Positions 25,972 to 38,125 of a stretch of DNA of 64,000 bases are shown piece by piece. Source of the DNA: Amycolatopsis bullii (GTDB taxonomy: Bacteria; Actinomycetota; Actinomycetes; Mycobacteriales; Pseudonocardiaceae); the NCBI RefSeq assembly GCF_014654205.1, contig NZ_BNAW01000031.1, positions 32,232 to 96,231 on the forward strand, written 5' to 3'. A program made the translations under genes and the position numbers. The number at the start of each line of letters is the position of its first letter. Position 1 is the first letter of the stretch. The notes under the pieces are model-generated. The model had not been told where the DNA came from, did no database searches, and was given only the letters and a program-made list of their open reading frames with translations.

Positions 25972-26829
25972 TCACGCCGGGACATCGGCGAGGGCGAGTT
26001 TCCCGGCCAGCCGCCCGATCCACGCCTCGACTTCTTCGGGCGAGCGGTCGGGAAGGCCGAAGATCGTTTCGGTGACGCCCAGGGAATCCAGGTGCGCCAG
26101 GCGTTCCGGGTCCGGGCGCTCGCCGAGCGCGCAGATCAGGGGAGCGCCCGAACGGCCTTCGCCGCGCCAGATTTCCTTCAGCTGTGCCACGTGCCCGTCG
26201 AGGTCGGTGTCCGCCGGCGTGGTGAGCCAGCCGTCGGCGTGCCGGGCGATCCAGCGGAACGTCTTCTCCGTCGGGCCCGCGCCGAGCAGCACCGGGATGT
26301 GCGGCTGAACCGGTTTCGGCCACGCCCAGCTCGGCCCGAAGGAGACGAACTCCCCGTCGTAGGCGGCTTCCTCCTGGGTCCACAGTGCACTCATCGCCTC
26401 GAGGTACTCGCGCAGCGCGGTGCGGCGGCGGTTCCCGGGGACGCCGTGGTCGGTCAGCTCGTCGACGTTCCAGCCGAAGCCGGCGCCGAGGGTGACGCGG
26501 CCGCCGGAGAGGTGGTCGAGGCTGGCGATCGTCTTGGCGAGGGTGATGGGGTCGCTCTCGACCGGCAGGGCCACCGCCGTGGACAACCGGATGCGCGAAG
26601 TGACCGAGGCCGCCGTCGCCAGCGCGACCCACGGGTCGAGCGTCCGGCTGTAGCGGTCGTCGGGCAGTGACGCGTCCCCGGTGCGCGGGTGCGGCGATGC
26701 GCGCTTCACCGGGATGTGGGTGTGCTCCGGGACGTAGAAGGTCGAGAACCCCGCGGCTTCCGCGGCGCGTGCCGCGGCCGCCGGGGTGATCCCCCGGTCG
26801 CTGGTGAACAGCACGATTCCGTAGTCCAC
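25972..26829 (-). CDS. LLM-class F420-dependent oxidoreductase
   Basis: 285 residues of the luciferase-like monooxygenase TIM-barrel family of the F420-using type (TIGR03619-like). Visible features: GFSTFYVPEHTHIP near the start, IRLSTAVALP, DHLSGGRVTLGAGFGWNVDEL, PHIPVLLGAGPTEKTFRWIARHADGWL. The substrate is unknown. GTG 26829 is the start. It is a single gene, divergent from metH. Confidence 0.88.
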   Translation of the reverse strand: MDYGIVLFTSDRGITPAAAARAAEAAGFSTFYVPEHTHIPVKRASPHPRTGDASLPDDRYSRTLDPWVALATAASVTSRIRLSTAVALPVESDPITLAKTIASLDHLSGGRVTLGAGFGWNVDELTDHGVPGNRRRTALREYLEAMSALWTQEEAAYDGEFVSFGPSWAWPKPVQPHIPVLLGAGPTEKTFRWIARHADGWLTTPADTDLDGHVAQLKEIWRGEGRSGAPLICALGERPDPERLAHLDSLGVTETIFGLPDRSPEEVEAWIGRLAGKLALADVPA

Positions 26830-27040
26830 CCGCGGAGCGTATTAGAACGTGTTTCAGTTTTCAAGGTGGGCAGTCCATGAGGTGAGCACGGTCGTCGCCG
26901 AGAGGGAGGATCGGAGGCGGAGGTGCAGGGTGGACGCAGTGTTCCATTGTGGACGGTCACGGCCGGTTTCCCAGATCGTGGACACCCGGGCGGGGTGGGA
27001 TGGCCAGCCGGGTGCCGGATCCACTATCCTCGTCCCCGGG

Positions 27041-27112
27041 CCGAGAGGCGCTGCAACGGACCGCGGGGTCCGCCACGCTCGACCCGCTCCACCGCATCAA
27101 GGGCGCCTCCCG
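27041..27112 (+). promoter_or_regulatory. Probable S-adenosylhomocysteine riboswitch upstream of metH
   Basis: GAGGCGC (27045-27051) pairs with GCGCCTC (27103-27109) as an outer stem. Between them are GCTGCAACGG, a perfect inner hairpin CGGACC/GGTCCG (27057-27062 with 27067-27072), then CCACGCTCG (consensus CCAGGCTCG) and CATCAAGGGCGCC, in the order and spacing of the SAH riboswitch. It ends about 18 bases before the metH start and just before the GGGAGGG ribosome site. SAH riboswitches turn on methionine-cycle genes when SAH builds up. Confidence 0.6.
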
Positions 27113-27129
27113 GACGAGGGAGGGCGCCG

Positions 27130-30734
<3,605 letters not shown>

Positions 30735-30753
<19 letters not shown>

Positions 30754-31886
30754 TCCGGCAGCTCGATGTCGGTGGCGAACTTGTCGGTCGCCTTCAGCAT
30801 CAGGCCGAGCAGGAAGCGGGACTTGAACGTCCAGTCCCGCAGCTTGATCCGCGCCCGCGACGGCGGCGCGAGGAACGGGCCCGCGCTGCCGCGCTGCGAG
30901 ACCTTCGCGTACTTCCGCATCAGCTCCTCGTAGCGGGCGAACGCGATCCGGTGGTCGCCGCCGGCCGCGCGGAGCTCGCCCGCGAGCACGTACGCGCCCA
31001 CGATCGCCAGGCCGGTGCCGAAGCCGCCGAGGGTGTTGCCGTAAGCGGCGTCGCCGAGCAGCACGACCCGGCCGCGGGAGTAGTGGTCGATCGTGACGCG
31101 GCTGAGCGAGTCGAGGTAGAACTCGCCGGCCTGGGGGATCCGGGCCATCAGCTCGGGCACCCGCCAGCCGGCACCCTGGTAGGCGTCGATCAGCAGCTGC
31201 CGCTGCTGGGCGGTGTCGGCGCGGTCGTAGTCCAGTTCCGGCGAAGCGAACACGAAGAACGCCGACGCCTTCGGACCGCCGACGGCGGCCATCCGCCCCG
31301 GCTCGTTGTACATCTCCGCGCCGCCGCCGCCGAGCTCCTCGCCCAGCTCGGCCAGGGCGTAGTGGTGGCCGAGGTACTGCACGTGGTCGCGTTCCGGGCC
31401 GAACACGAGCCGCCGGACGTTCGAGTGGATGCCGTCCGCGCCGACGACGAGGTCGAACCGGCGCGGGGCCGCGTGGGCGAAGGTGACGTCGACGCCGCCG
31501 GTGGTCTCGGCCAGGGACGTGATCGTGTCGCCGAAGAGGTACTCGCAGTCCGTGTGCGCGTACAGGACTTCGGCGAGGTCGCCGCGGCGGATCTCGATGT
31601 CGCCGCCGGTGAACTCGCCCGGGATCACCGCCTGCGGGCGGCCGGCCGCGTCGACGATCGTCTGGTCCTGCCCGCCCGTCTGCCTGCGCAGGACGTCGTC
31701 GAGGATGCCCAGGCGTTCGAGCACGGTCCGGTGGGTGGCGCCCTTGAAGTCGACGGACTGGCCGCCGGGCCGCAGCGCCGGGGCGCGTTCGACGACGGTG
31801 ACGGTGCAGCCGGCGCGGGTCAGCAGGCCGGCGAGCGCGGGCCCGGCGATGCTCGCGCCCGAGATCAGGACGTTCGGGTTCTCCAT
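30735..31886 (-). CDS. FAD-dependent aromatic-type monooxygenase
   Basis: 383 residues of the PHBH-fold family. The dinucleotide motif ISGASIAGPALAGLLTRAG sits at the N-terminus, GADGIHSNVRR in the middle and GRVVLLGDAAYGNTLGGFGTGLA late. Relatives hydroxylate phenols, polyketides or tetracycline-like drugs; the substrate here is unknown. It is a single gene whose 3' end overlaps the metH 3' end. Confidence 0.9.
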
Positions 31887-32021
31887 GCCGCCGAGCTTCG
31901 CCAGGGCCGCTGACCGGCCGCTGGCGAAGCGCTGACGGTGGCCGTCAGCCCGCGGGGGCGCCCCCCGTTTTCCACGCTACCGGAGGGCACCGACAGTTCC
32001 GGGCTCCTCGCCGGTGGGCCG

Positions 32022-33428
32022 CTACTCGACCGCGCCGTTCTCGGTCAGCAGCGTCTGGTACCAGCTGTCGTACGGATGGTTGGTCGCCGGGTAGTTCGCC
32101 GGGGGCGTGGTGGCCTGGCTCGCCGAGTCGAAGTCCCAGCCGCGGACCAGCTTGCCCGCCTGCCGGGCCGAGGTGATGAACGCCGACTCCGTCGCGGGCG
32201 CGCCGTAGAACAGCGCGCCCTGCTGCAGTTCCGCGCTGTCGCCCTTCTGGTACTCGTCGAACGCGACCTGGCGGTAGCGGATCCGGTCGCCGGCGACCCG
32301 GTCGGTGTCGGCGCGCAGCGTCTGCGCCGAGGTCGGGCCGTCCGCGCCGGTCCACACCGACACCGCGCGGCCGGCGCTGGCCGCCGTCGCCTTCGCGAAC
32401 CGCGCGTCGGAGGTCTTGGCGTTGCCGGTCCACGCCACCGTCGTGCCCGTCAGCACGCCGTCCCAGTTCCAGTTCTGGTTGCTGCTCTGGCTCTTGTGGA
32501 TCTCCCGCAGGTGCGTCGCGTCGGTGAAGGCGACGGTCGGCAGGACGCCGTTGTCGTACTGGTGGCTCGCCTGCCAGGTGAGCTCGCCGTCCGGGCCGAG
32601 CCGGCCGACGCGGTACCAGAGCGTGGTCGCGCTCTGCGACTGGTGCACCTCGACGAGGTCGCCGTTGTCGTTGAGCGCGACGGCCGGCGTCTGCCCGCTG
32701 TCGTACCGGCCGTGCCGCAGCCAGGTGACCCGCCCGTCGGCGCCGTAGGTCCCGGTCCAGTACCAGAGCGCGCCCGCCCCGGAGTCGTGCACCTCGACGA
32801 CCTGGCCGCGGCCGTTGAGCGCGACCGCCGGGTGGTAGCCGACGTCGCGCTTGTACTCGGTGCGGGAGCCGCCGTCGCCGGACAGCAGCGGCAGCACGCG
32901 CCCGCGCAGCGCGTCGACGTCCGGCTGCGCCGCGGGGTAGTCCTGCGCGCGCAGCAGCCGCGGGCCGAACACCGACTCGAGCTCCTGGTTGAGCGCGGTC
33001 AGGTTGCCCGCCGCGAACGAGGTGTTGTCGGTCAGGTCGTCCTTGAGGTCGAGCATGACGACGATCGGCGCGGCGGCCGGGTGCTGCGCCGACCAGGTGT
33101 TCACCACGGCCAGCCAGTCCCGGAGGTTGTTCGACGCCGGGTTGCCGCCGCTGTGGTCCACGAGGTTGCCGGGGGAATCGTGCCCGACGGCGTAGTCGTG
33201 CGAGGTGGCGTAGCCGTTGTCGTGCACGTCGAGTTCCAGGAAGCGAACGCCGTGGTCGAGCTGGTGGACCAGGGAATTCTTGGTGCCGTCGACGTTGCCC
33301 GAGTAGCTGTTGTGGGTCGCGCGGAACACCGTCGCGGTGAACGGCGGGCTCGCGGCGTGGGCCGTGGCGGGGGTCAGCAGGGCGGTGGTGGTGATCGCGG
33401 CGGCGGCGAGTGCGGGCAGAACGCGCAT
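32022..33428 (-). CDS. Secreted PI-PLC X-domain-like phosphodiesterase with inserted repeats
   Basis: 468 residues. Signal peptide about 1-25 (ATAHA end). The phosphatidylinositol-specific phospholipase C fold is seen in RATHNSYSG (catalytic His39), HGVRFLELDVHDN, HDYAVGHDSPG (His82) and IVVMLDLKDDL, and it resumes near the end with SAFITSARQAGKLVRGWDFDS. Between about 195 and 390 lies an insertion of about three 45-residue repeats with the pattern PAVALN..G..VEVH.S followed by LWY..G..G.DG..TW. ATG 33428 is preceded by GAGG. The enzyme probably cleaves a phosphodiester of a phospho-inositol or related lipid outside the cell. Confidence 0.82.
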   Translation of the reverse strand: MRVLPALAAAAITTTALLTPATAHAASPPFTATVFRATHNSYSGNVDGTKNSLVHQLDHGVRFLELDVHDNGYATSHDYAVGHDSPGNLVDHSGGNPASNNLRDWLAVVNTWSAQHPAAAPIVVMLDLKDDLTDNTSFAAGNLTALNQELESVFGPRLLRAQDYPAAQPDVDALRGRVLPLLSGDGGSRTEYKRDVGYHPAVALNGRGQVVEVHDSGAGALWYWTGTYGADGRVTWLRHGRYDSGQTPAVALNDNGDLVEVHQSQSATTLWYRVGRLGPDGELTWQASHQYDNGVLPTVAFTDATHLREIHKSQSSNQNWNWDGVLTGTTVAWTGNAKTSDARFAKATAASAGRAVSVWTGADGPTSAQTLRADTDRVAGDRIRYRQVAFDEYQKGDSAELQQGALFYGAPATESAFITSARQAGKLVRGWDFDSASQATTPPANYPATNHPYDSWYQTLLTENGAVE

Positions 33429-33530
33429 CCCGGAGATCCTCACGTCGGGGACAGGGCGCGGCCCATCCTGGCGCCCGGGCGGTTGCGCTGTCTCGAATTC
33501 CGGGTGAATGGTGGCCGGTAACCTCACGGC

Positions 33531-33854
33531 ATGGCGGCAGCACACGTGATCGTGACGTCCACGACGGACTCGGAAGCGGCGGCGCGGGAGCTCGCCGCGC
33601 AGGCGGTGGAAGCGCGGCTGGGTGCCTGCGCCCAGATCGTCGGCCCGATCACCAGCGTCTACCGGTGGGAGGATGCCGTGCGGACGGATCAGGAGTGGCG
33701 GGTCGAGATCAAGACCACCGCCGAGCGGGTTCCCGCGCTCACCGAACGCCTCCGGCAGCTGCACGGCTACGACCTGCCGGAGATCATCGCCACCCCGATC
33801 GAAGGCGGCAGCGCCGAATACCTGGCGTGGCTGAGCGAGGAGACCGCTCGCTAG
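33531..33854 (+). CDS. cutA: Divalent-cation tolerance protein CutA
   Basis: 107 residues, the usual CutA length. Hallmarks are VIVTSTTDSEAAARELAAQAVEARLGACAQI, SVYRWE in the middle, and LHGYDLPEIIATPIEGGSAEYLAWL at the end. CutA forms PII-like trimers and is linked with copper tolerance in E. coli. It is ten bases upstream of the RraA-like gene. Confidence 0.95.
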   Translation: MAAAHVIVTSTTDSEAAARELAAQAVEARLGACAQIVGPITSVYRWEDAVRTDQEWRVEIKTTAERVPALTERLRQLHGYDLPEIIATPIEGGSAEYLAWLSEETAR

Positions 33855-33863
33855 ATTCGGCGC

Positions 33864-34571
33864 ATGGACCACGATGGACTCAGACAGCGTTTCGCGACGC
33901 TGACCACCGCCCACCTCGCCGACGCCTGCATCCGCGCCGGGCTCCCGGTGCGCTGCGCGCCGGCGCCGACGCGCGCGGTGGTGCCGGGCAGCCGCCTGTT
34001 CGGCCCGGCCGTCCCGGCCCGGCACGTCGGGAGCGTCGACGTCTTCCTCGAAGCGTTCGAAAACGCGCCCGGCGGTGGTGTGCTGGTGGTCGACAACGGC
34101 GGCCGGCTCGACGAAAGCTGCGTCGGCGACCTCGTGGTCCTCGAGGCGCGCGCCGCCGGGCTCTCCGGGGTGGTGATCTGGGGCCTGCACCGCGACACCG
34201 CCGACATCCGCGCCATCGGGCTGCCGGTGTTCAGCCTCGGCTCGCTGCCCACCGGCCCGCTCAGCCTCGGGCCGCGCGTCGACGGCGGGCTGGCCGAGGC
34301 GATCGTCGGGACGTGGCGGATCGGGCCGTCGGACCTCGTGCTGGGCGACGACGACGGCGTCCTCTTCGTCCCGCTCGCCCGCGCGGGTGAATTGTTCACC
34401 CTCGCCGAAGGAATCCGGGACACCGAGCGCCGCCAGGCCGACCGGATCCGCGGCGGCGAACCGTTGCGCGAGCAGCTGCGGTTCGGTGAATTCCTTGCGG
34501 CGCGGGAAACGAATCCGTCCTTGACTTTCCGCTCTTATCTCCGGTCCGTGGGCGGCGCTATCGAAGAATGA
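33864..34571 (+). CDS. RraA-family protein (possible aldolase/dehydratase)
   Basis: 235 residues with the RraA swivelling alpha/beta fold: LTTAHLADACIRAGLP at the start, AVVPGSRLFGPAVPAR, GGGVLVVDNGGRLDESCVGDLVVLEARAAGLSGVVIWGLHRD and VLGDDDGVLFVP. Despite the historical names, many members are HMG/CHA-type aldolases or decarboxylases using a divalent metal. The substrate is not evident. It follows cutA closely and is likely co-transcribed. Confidence 0.85.
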   Translation: MDHDGLRQRFATLTTAHLADACIRAGLPVRCAPAPTRAVVPGSRLFGPAVPARHVGSVDVFLEAFENAPGGGVLVVDNGGRLDESCVGDLVVLEARAAGLSGVVIWGLHRDTADIRAIGLPVFSLGSLPTGPLSLGPRVDGGLAEAIVGTWRIGPSDLVLGDDDGVLFVPLARAGELFTLAEGIRDTERRQADRIRGGEPLREQLRFGEFLAARETNPSLTFRSYLRSVGGAIEE

Positions 34572-34638
34572 CCACGAAAGTGTGATCGACCGCCGAATCG
34601 GGTATTCCGGGCCTGCAGCGGGTGTGGGAGGCGGAACC

Positions 34639-35103
34639 ATGAACACGCTCATCGGCTTCGGCAGGGACATCGAATACCACTTCGCCCGGGGCTTGCGGGC
34701 CTACCTGGCCCGGGTGGCCCGTGCGGTCGGCGTCGGCTTCGAATCGTGTTCGCTCGACCTCGACGTGCCCGCGTCCGGGTACGTCGCCCTCGACCGCACG
34801 CTCCCGGGCCTGCCGGGGCACGACCTGGCCCTGATCTGGGACGAGGTGCACGGCTGGTCGGCGGTCGTCGAGCCCGCGGGCGGCGGCGCGGTGAAGCTGC
34901 TCGCCTACCTCGGCGGCCCGGAAGTCCTGCCGTCGCCGCGCGCGGTCGCCCGGTTCCTCGAGGTGCTGCGGGTCGCCGGGCCGCCCGCCGGCTCGTTCCG
35001 GCCGCCGGTGTTCCGGGCGGCCGGCCACCACGAGGACCTCGTCGACTGGCTGCCGGTGACCGGTCCCGAAGGACTGCTGCGGCCGAGTTCCCCGGCCTGG
35101 TGA
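34639..35103 (+). CDS. DUF6292-family protein
   Basis: 154 residues. The domain core DIEYHFARGLRAYLARVARAVGV, HDLALIWDEVHGWSAVVEP and LLAYLGGPEVLPSPRAVARFL is typical of this family of unknown function, common in Pseudonocardiaceae. The start is ATG 34639 behind GGGAGG. It opens the signalling block, 52 bases before the response regulator. Confidence 0.78.
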   Translation: MNTLIGFGRDIEYHFARGLRAYLARVARAVGVGFESCSLDLDVPASGYVALDRTLPGLPGHDLALIWDEVHGWSAVVEPAGGGAVKLLAYLGGPEVLPSPRAVARFLEVLRVAGPPAGSFRPPVFRAAGHHEDLVDWLPVTGPEGLLRPSSPAW

Positions 35104-35155
35104 CCGCTGGGCGCCTAGGATGGGCGGGCCACCACCACCGGAGCGAGGGAACACC

Positions 35156-35803
35156 GTGAGCAGCGCCGATGAGCCTCGTCCCGTGCGTGTTCTGCTCGTG
35201 GAGGACCACGACATGGTCGCCGAGGCGCTGCAGCAGGCCCTCGACCGCGCCGACGGGATCACCGTGGTCGGCCGGGCCCGGTCCCGCGCGGAGGCGCTGG
35301 CCGACGTGCTCGAGCACGCCCCGGACGTCGTGGTGCTGGACCGGCGGCTCGGCGACGGCGACGCCCTTGGCGTCGTCGCCCAGCTCGGTTCGGGCGGGGC
35401 GCGGGTGCTGGTGCTGACCGGCGACGCGACGCCCGCGGTCGCCGTGCAGGTCGCCAAGGCGGGCGGCGCGGGCCTGCTGCTGAAGTCCGCGCAGCTCGGC
35501 GTGCTCGAAGCCGCCGTGCGGGACGTGGCCGCCGGTGGCGTGGTCTTCGACCCGGAGCTGCTGCCCGGGGTCCTCGACCGGCTCACCGGGCGGGGCCCCG
35601 GAACCGGCGCGGCGCTGACCGCCCGGGAACGCGAAACCCTCGACCTGCTCGCCGAAGGCGCGACCACGGAGGAAATCGGCCGCCGGCTGGGCGTGTCCCG
35701 CAACACGACCCGCAACCACGTGCAGCGCGTGCTGGAGAAGCTCGGCGCGCGGTCGAAGCTCGAAGCCGTCGCGGTGGCCCGCCGGGAGGGCCTCATCGGC
35801 TGA
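35156..35803 (+). CDS. NarL/LuxR-family response regulator
   Basis: 215 residues. Receiver domain about 9-125, with acidic pair Glu16-Asp17 and phospho-acceptor Asp62 in VVVLDRRL; LuxR-type DNA-binding domain about 148-213 (LTARERETLDLLAEGATTEEIGRRLG). GTG 35156 is preceded by GAGCGAGGGA. It probably pairs with the HisKA_3 kinase encoded 520 bases downstream, as NarL-type regulators usually do. Confidence 0.92.
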   Translation: MSSADEPRPVRVLLVEDHDMVAEALQQALDRADGITVVGRARSRAEALADVLEHAPDVVVLDRRLGDGDALGVVAQLGSGGARVLVLTGDATPAVAVQVAKAGGAGLLLKSAQLGVLEAAVRDVAAGGVVFDPELLPGVLDRLTGRGPGTGAALTARERETLDLLAEGATTEEIGRRLGVSRNTTRNHVQRVLEKLGARSKLEAVAVARREGLIG

Positions 35804-35874
35804 TGCACCTGCACCAGCCGGGTGGGGGCTTTTGCATCTCGCGCCGCCGAGCGCTCTTCGAGCAGGCTTGCGGA

Positions 35875-36273
35875 GTGAACATCCCTGTCCCGCTGACCGC
35901 GGAGTGCGTGCTGACCGACCTGGCCGGCGGCCTGGCCGCCGCGCGCCGGTTCACCCGGCTCGCCCTGCTGGCCTGGACCGACGGGGCCGCCATCGACGAC
36001 GCCCTGCTGATCGTCACCGAACTGGCGACGAACGCCTTGCGCCACGGCGGCGGTGACCCGGTCCTGCGGCTGAGCGTCGACGGCGCGGACGTCCGCATCG
36101 AGGTCTTCGACGACAGCCCGGCGCCCCCGGTGCGGCGCCCGGCGGGGCCCGACGGCGGCTGGGGCCTCGCCCTCGTCGACCGCCTGGCCTCGGTGCGGGG
36201 GACCGAGCGCCACGGCCCCGGGAAGGTGGTCTGGTGCCTCCTGCCCGCCTCGTCCGCCGAGCTCGCGGGCTGA
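35875..36273 (+). CDS. HATPase anti-sigma-factor-like serine kinase
   Basis: 132 residues. The GHKL ATPase N-box is IVTELATNALRHGGG, followed by IEVFDDSPAPP and GGWGLALVDRLA. These RsbW/SpoIIAB-like domains act as anti-sigma factors or phosphorylate STAS partners. An upstream ATG at 35803, overlapping the regulator stop, is in frame but would add a Cys/His-rich leader with atypical codons; GTG 35875 gives the usual domain start and is preferred, though the longer form cannot be excluded. The STAS gene at 38126 is a possible partner. Confidence 0.82.
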   Translation: MNIPVPLTAECVLTDLAGGLAAARRFTRLALLAWTDGAAIDDALLIVTELATNALRHGGGDPVLRLSVDGADVRIEVFDDSPAPPVRRPAGPDGGWGLALVDRLASVRGTERHGPGKVVWCLLPASSAELAG

Positions 36274-36322
36274 GCGGGTCCGTGGCCGTGCCGGGCCGGG
36301 GGCGATCCGGCAGAGTTGCCGC

Positions 36323-37744
36323 ATGGACGACGACCGGTTCCGGCTGCTGGTGCAGGGCGTGCTCGACTACGGGATCTTCATGCTCGACACCGAGGGCCGG
36401 ATCGCGACCTGGAACGCAGGGGCGCAGCGGATCAAGGGGTACGCGGCGGAGGAGATCATCGGGCAGCACTTCTCGGTGTTCTATCCGACCGAGGACGTGG
36501 CGGCGGGGAAGCCGGCGCGGGAGCTGGAGATCGCGGTTGCCGAGGGGCGGCTGGAGGACGAGGGGTGGCGGCTGCGCAAGGACGGCACCCGGTTCTGGGC
36601 GAACGTGGTGATCACGGCGTTGTACGACGAGCAGGGGCGGTTGCAGGGGTTCGGGAAGGTCACCCGGGACATGACCGAACGCCGCAACGCCGAGCTGGCG
36701 CTGCGGGAGAGCGAAGAACGGTTCCGCCTGCTGGTGCAGGGCGTGCTGGACTACGCGATCTTCATGCTGGACACCGGCGGGCACATTTCGAGCTGGAACG
36801 CGGGCGCGCAGCGGATCAAGGGGTACGCGGCGGAGGAGATCATCGGGCAGCACTTCTCGGTGTTCTACCCGGCCGAGGACGTGGCGGCGGGGAAGCCGGC
36901 GCGGGAGCTGGAGATCGCGGTTGCCGAGGGGCGGCTGGAGGACGAGGGGTGGCGGCTGCGCAAGGACGGCACCCGGTTCTGGGCGAACGTGGTGATCACG
37001 GCGTTGTACGACGAGCAGGGGCGGTTGCACGGGTTCGGGAAGGTCACCCGGGACATGACCGAACGCCGCAACGCCGAGCAGGCGCTGCGCGAGCGCCGCC
37101 GGCTGGTCGGGCACCTCGTCGAGGCCCAGGAGGTGGAGCGGCGCCGGATCGCCTGGGACGTGCACGACGAGTCGATCCAGTCCATGGTGGCCGTCGGCAT
37201 GCGCCTGCAGCTGCTGGCCTCGCGGCTGCCGGAACCGCACGCGAGCGCGGTCGGCAGCCTCGACGAATCGGTCGCCGCCGCGATCGCCCGGCTGCGCGGC
37301 CTGGTCTCCCGGCTGCGGCCACCGGAACTCGACCGGCACGGCCTGGTGGAGGCCGTCTCGGCCTACACCGACGACGTCGCGGGCCGCTGGGGGCTGGCGC
37401 ACGAGGTGCGCGACGAGCTCACCGCCGAGCCGTCGCCCGAAGCGGCGATCACCGTGTACCGGATCTGCCAGGAGGCGCTCAGCAACGTCCACAAGCACGC
37501 GCGCGCCACCCGGGTCGGTGTCACGCTGTCCACAGTGGACAACGGCACCCTGGTGCGGATCACCGACGACGGCGTCGGCACGGCCGGGGGCGACGCCGGC
37601 GCCGGGCACTTCGGGCTGGTCGAGATGCACGAACGCGCCGAAGCGGCGCACGGCTGGCTCTCGGTGGACAGCACGCCCGGCGAAGGCACCGTCGTCGAGT
37701 TCTGGCTGCCCCTGCTGCCCGACGCGACGGAGCTCGAACCGTGA
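36323..37744 (+). CDS. Sensor histidine kinase with duplicated PAS domains
   Basis: 473 residues, no membrane segment. Two PAS domains (about 4-124 and 132-252) are almost identical in protein and DNA. The HisKA_3 dimerisation domain follows, with phospho-acceptor His281 in AWDVHDESIQ, then a HATPase domain (about 365-468; EALSNVHKHA, DDGVG, GLVEMHERA). The PAS domains keep the FYPTEDVAAGKPARELE pattern of cytosolic redox/oxygen or ligand sensors. It is the kinase expected for the NarL-type regulator; the gene's stop overlaps the start of a lone receiver gene by four bases. Confidence 0.93.
   Translation: MDDDRFRLLVQGVLDYGIFMLDTEGRIATWNAGAQRIKGYAAEEIIGQHFSVFYPTEDVAAGKPARELEIAVAEGRLEDEGWRLRKDGTRFWANVVITALYDEQGRLQGFGKVTRDMTERRNAELALRESEERFRLLVQGVLDYAIFMLDTGGHISSWNAGAQRIKGYAAEEIIGQHFSVFYPAEDVAAGKPARELEIAVAEGRLEDEGWRLRKDGTRFWANVVITALYDEQGRLHGFGKVTRDMTERRNAEQALRERRRLVGHLVEAQEVERRRIAWDVHDESIQSMVAVGMRLQLLASRLPEPHASAVGSLDESVAAAIARLRGLVSRLRPPELDRHGLVEAVSAYTDDVAGRWGLAHEVRDELTAEPSPEAAITVYRICQEALSNVHKHARATRVGVTLSTVDNGTLVRITDDGVGTAGGDAGAGHFGLVEMHERAEAAHGWLSVDSTPGEGTVVEFWLPLLPDATELEP
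36335..37089 (+). repeat. 384-bp-offset tandem duplication of the PAS-coding segment
   Basis: Copies 36335-36705 and 36719-37089 align without gaps at an offset of 384 bases (128 codons). The first 96 or so bases differ at about 14 positions, but the remaining 275 bases differ at only four (36480, 36484, 36645 and 36696 region). Silent sites are conserved too, so this is a recent duplication or ongoing gene conversion. Confidence 0.9.
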
Positions 37745-38121
37745 CCGAGCTGAGCGTGCTGATCTCCGACGACGACGTGATGATCCGCGACGTGCTGAAG
37801 GAGGTCCTGGAATCCGAGGACGGCATCGCCGTGGTCGCGGTGGCCGGTGACGCCGACGAGGCGATCCGGCTCGCCGAGCGGCACCGGCCCGCGGTGGCCG
37901 TGCTCGACGTCCGGATGCCCGGTGGCGGCGGGGCGCGGGCGGCCCGCGAGATCGCCCGGCGCAGCCCGGGCACCGCCATCCTGGCCTTCTCCGCCTACGC
38001 CGACCGGTCCTCGATCGCCGGGCTCGCCGCGGCCGGTGTCACCGAGTACCTGGTGAAGGGCGCGCCGAACACGGCGATCGTCGAAGCCGTCCGGCGGCTG
38101 GGCCGTCAGGCGGCCGGGTGA
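37741..38121 (+). CDS. Stand-alone receiver-domain response regulator
   Basis: 126 residues, receiver domain only. Acidic residues Asp10-Asp12, phospho-acceptor Asp56 in VAVLDVRMPGGG and the conserved Lys in EYLVKGA are present. There is no output domain, so it may act by protein contact, as a phosphate sink or as a relay. The start GTG 37741 overlaps the kinase stop (GTGA). Confidence 0.9.
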   Translation: MTELSVLISDDDVMIRDVLKEVLESEDGIAVVAVAGDADEAIRLAERHRPAVAVLDVRMPGGGGARAAREIARRSPGTAILAFSAYADRSSIAGLAAAGVTEYLVKGAPNTAIVEAVRRLGRQAAG

Positions 38122-38125
38122 GCGG

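Noticed and set aside
35803..35874. N-terminal extension of the HATPase protein from ATG 35803
   Set aside because: The added residues are Cys/His/Arg-rich with unusual codons and precede the normal domain start; kept only as an alternative.
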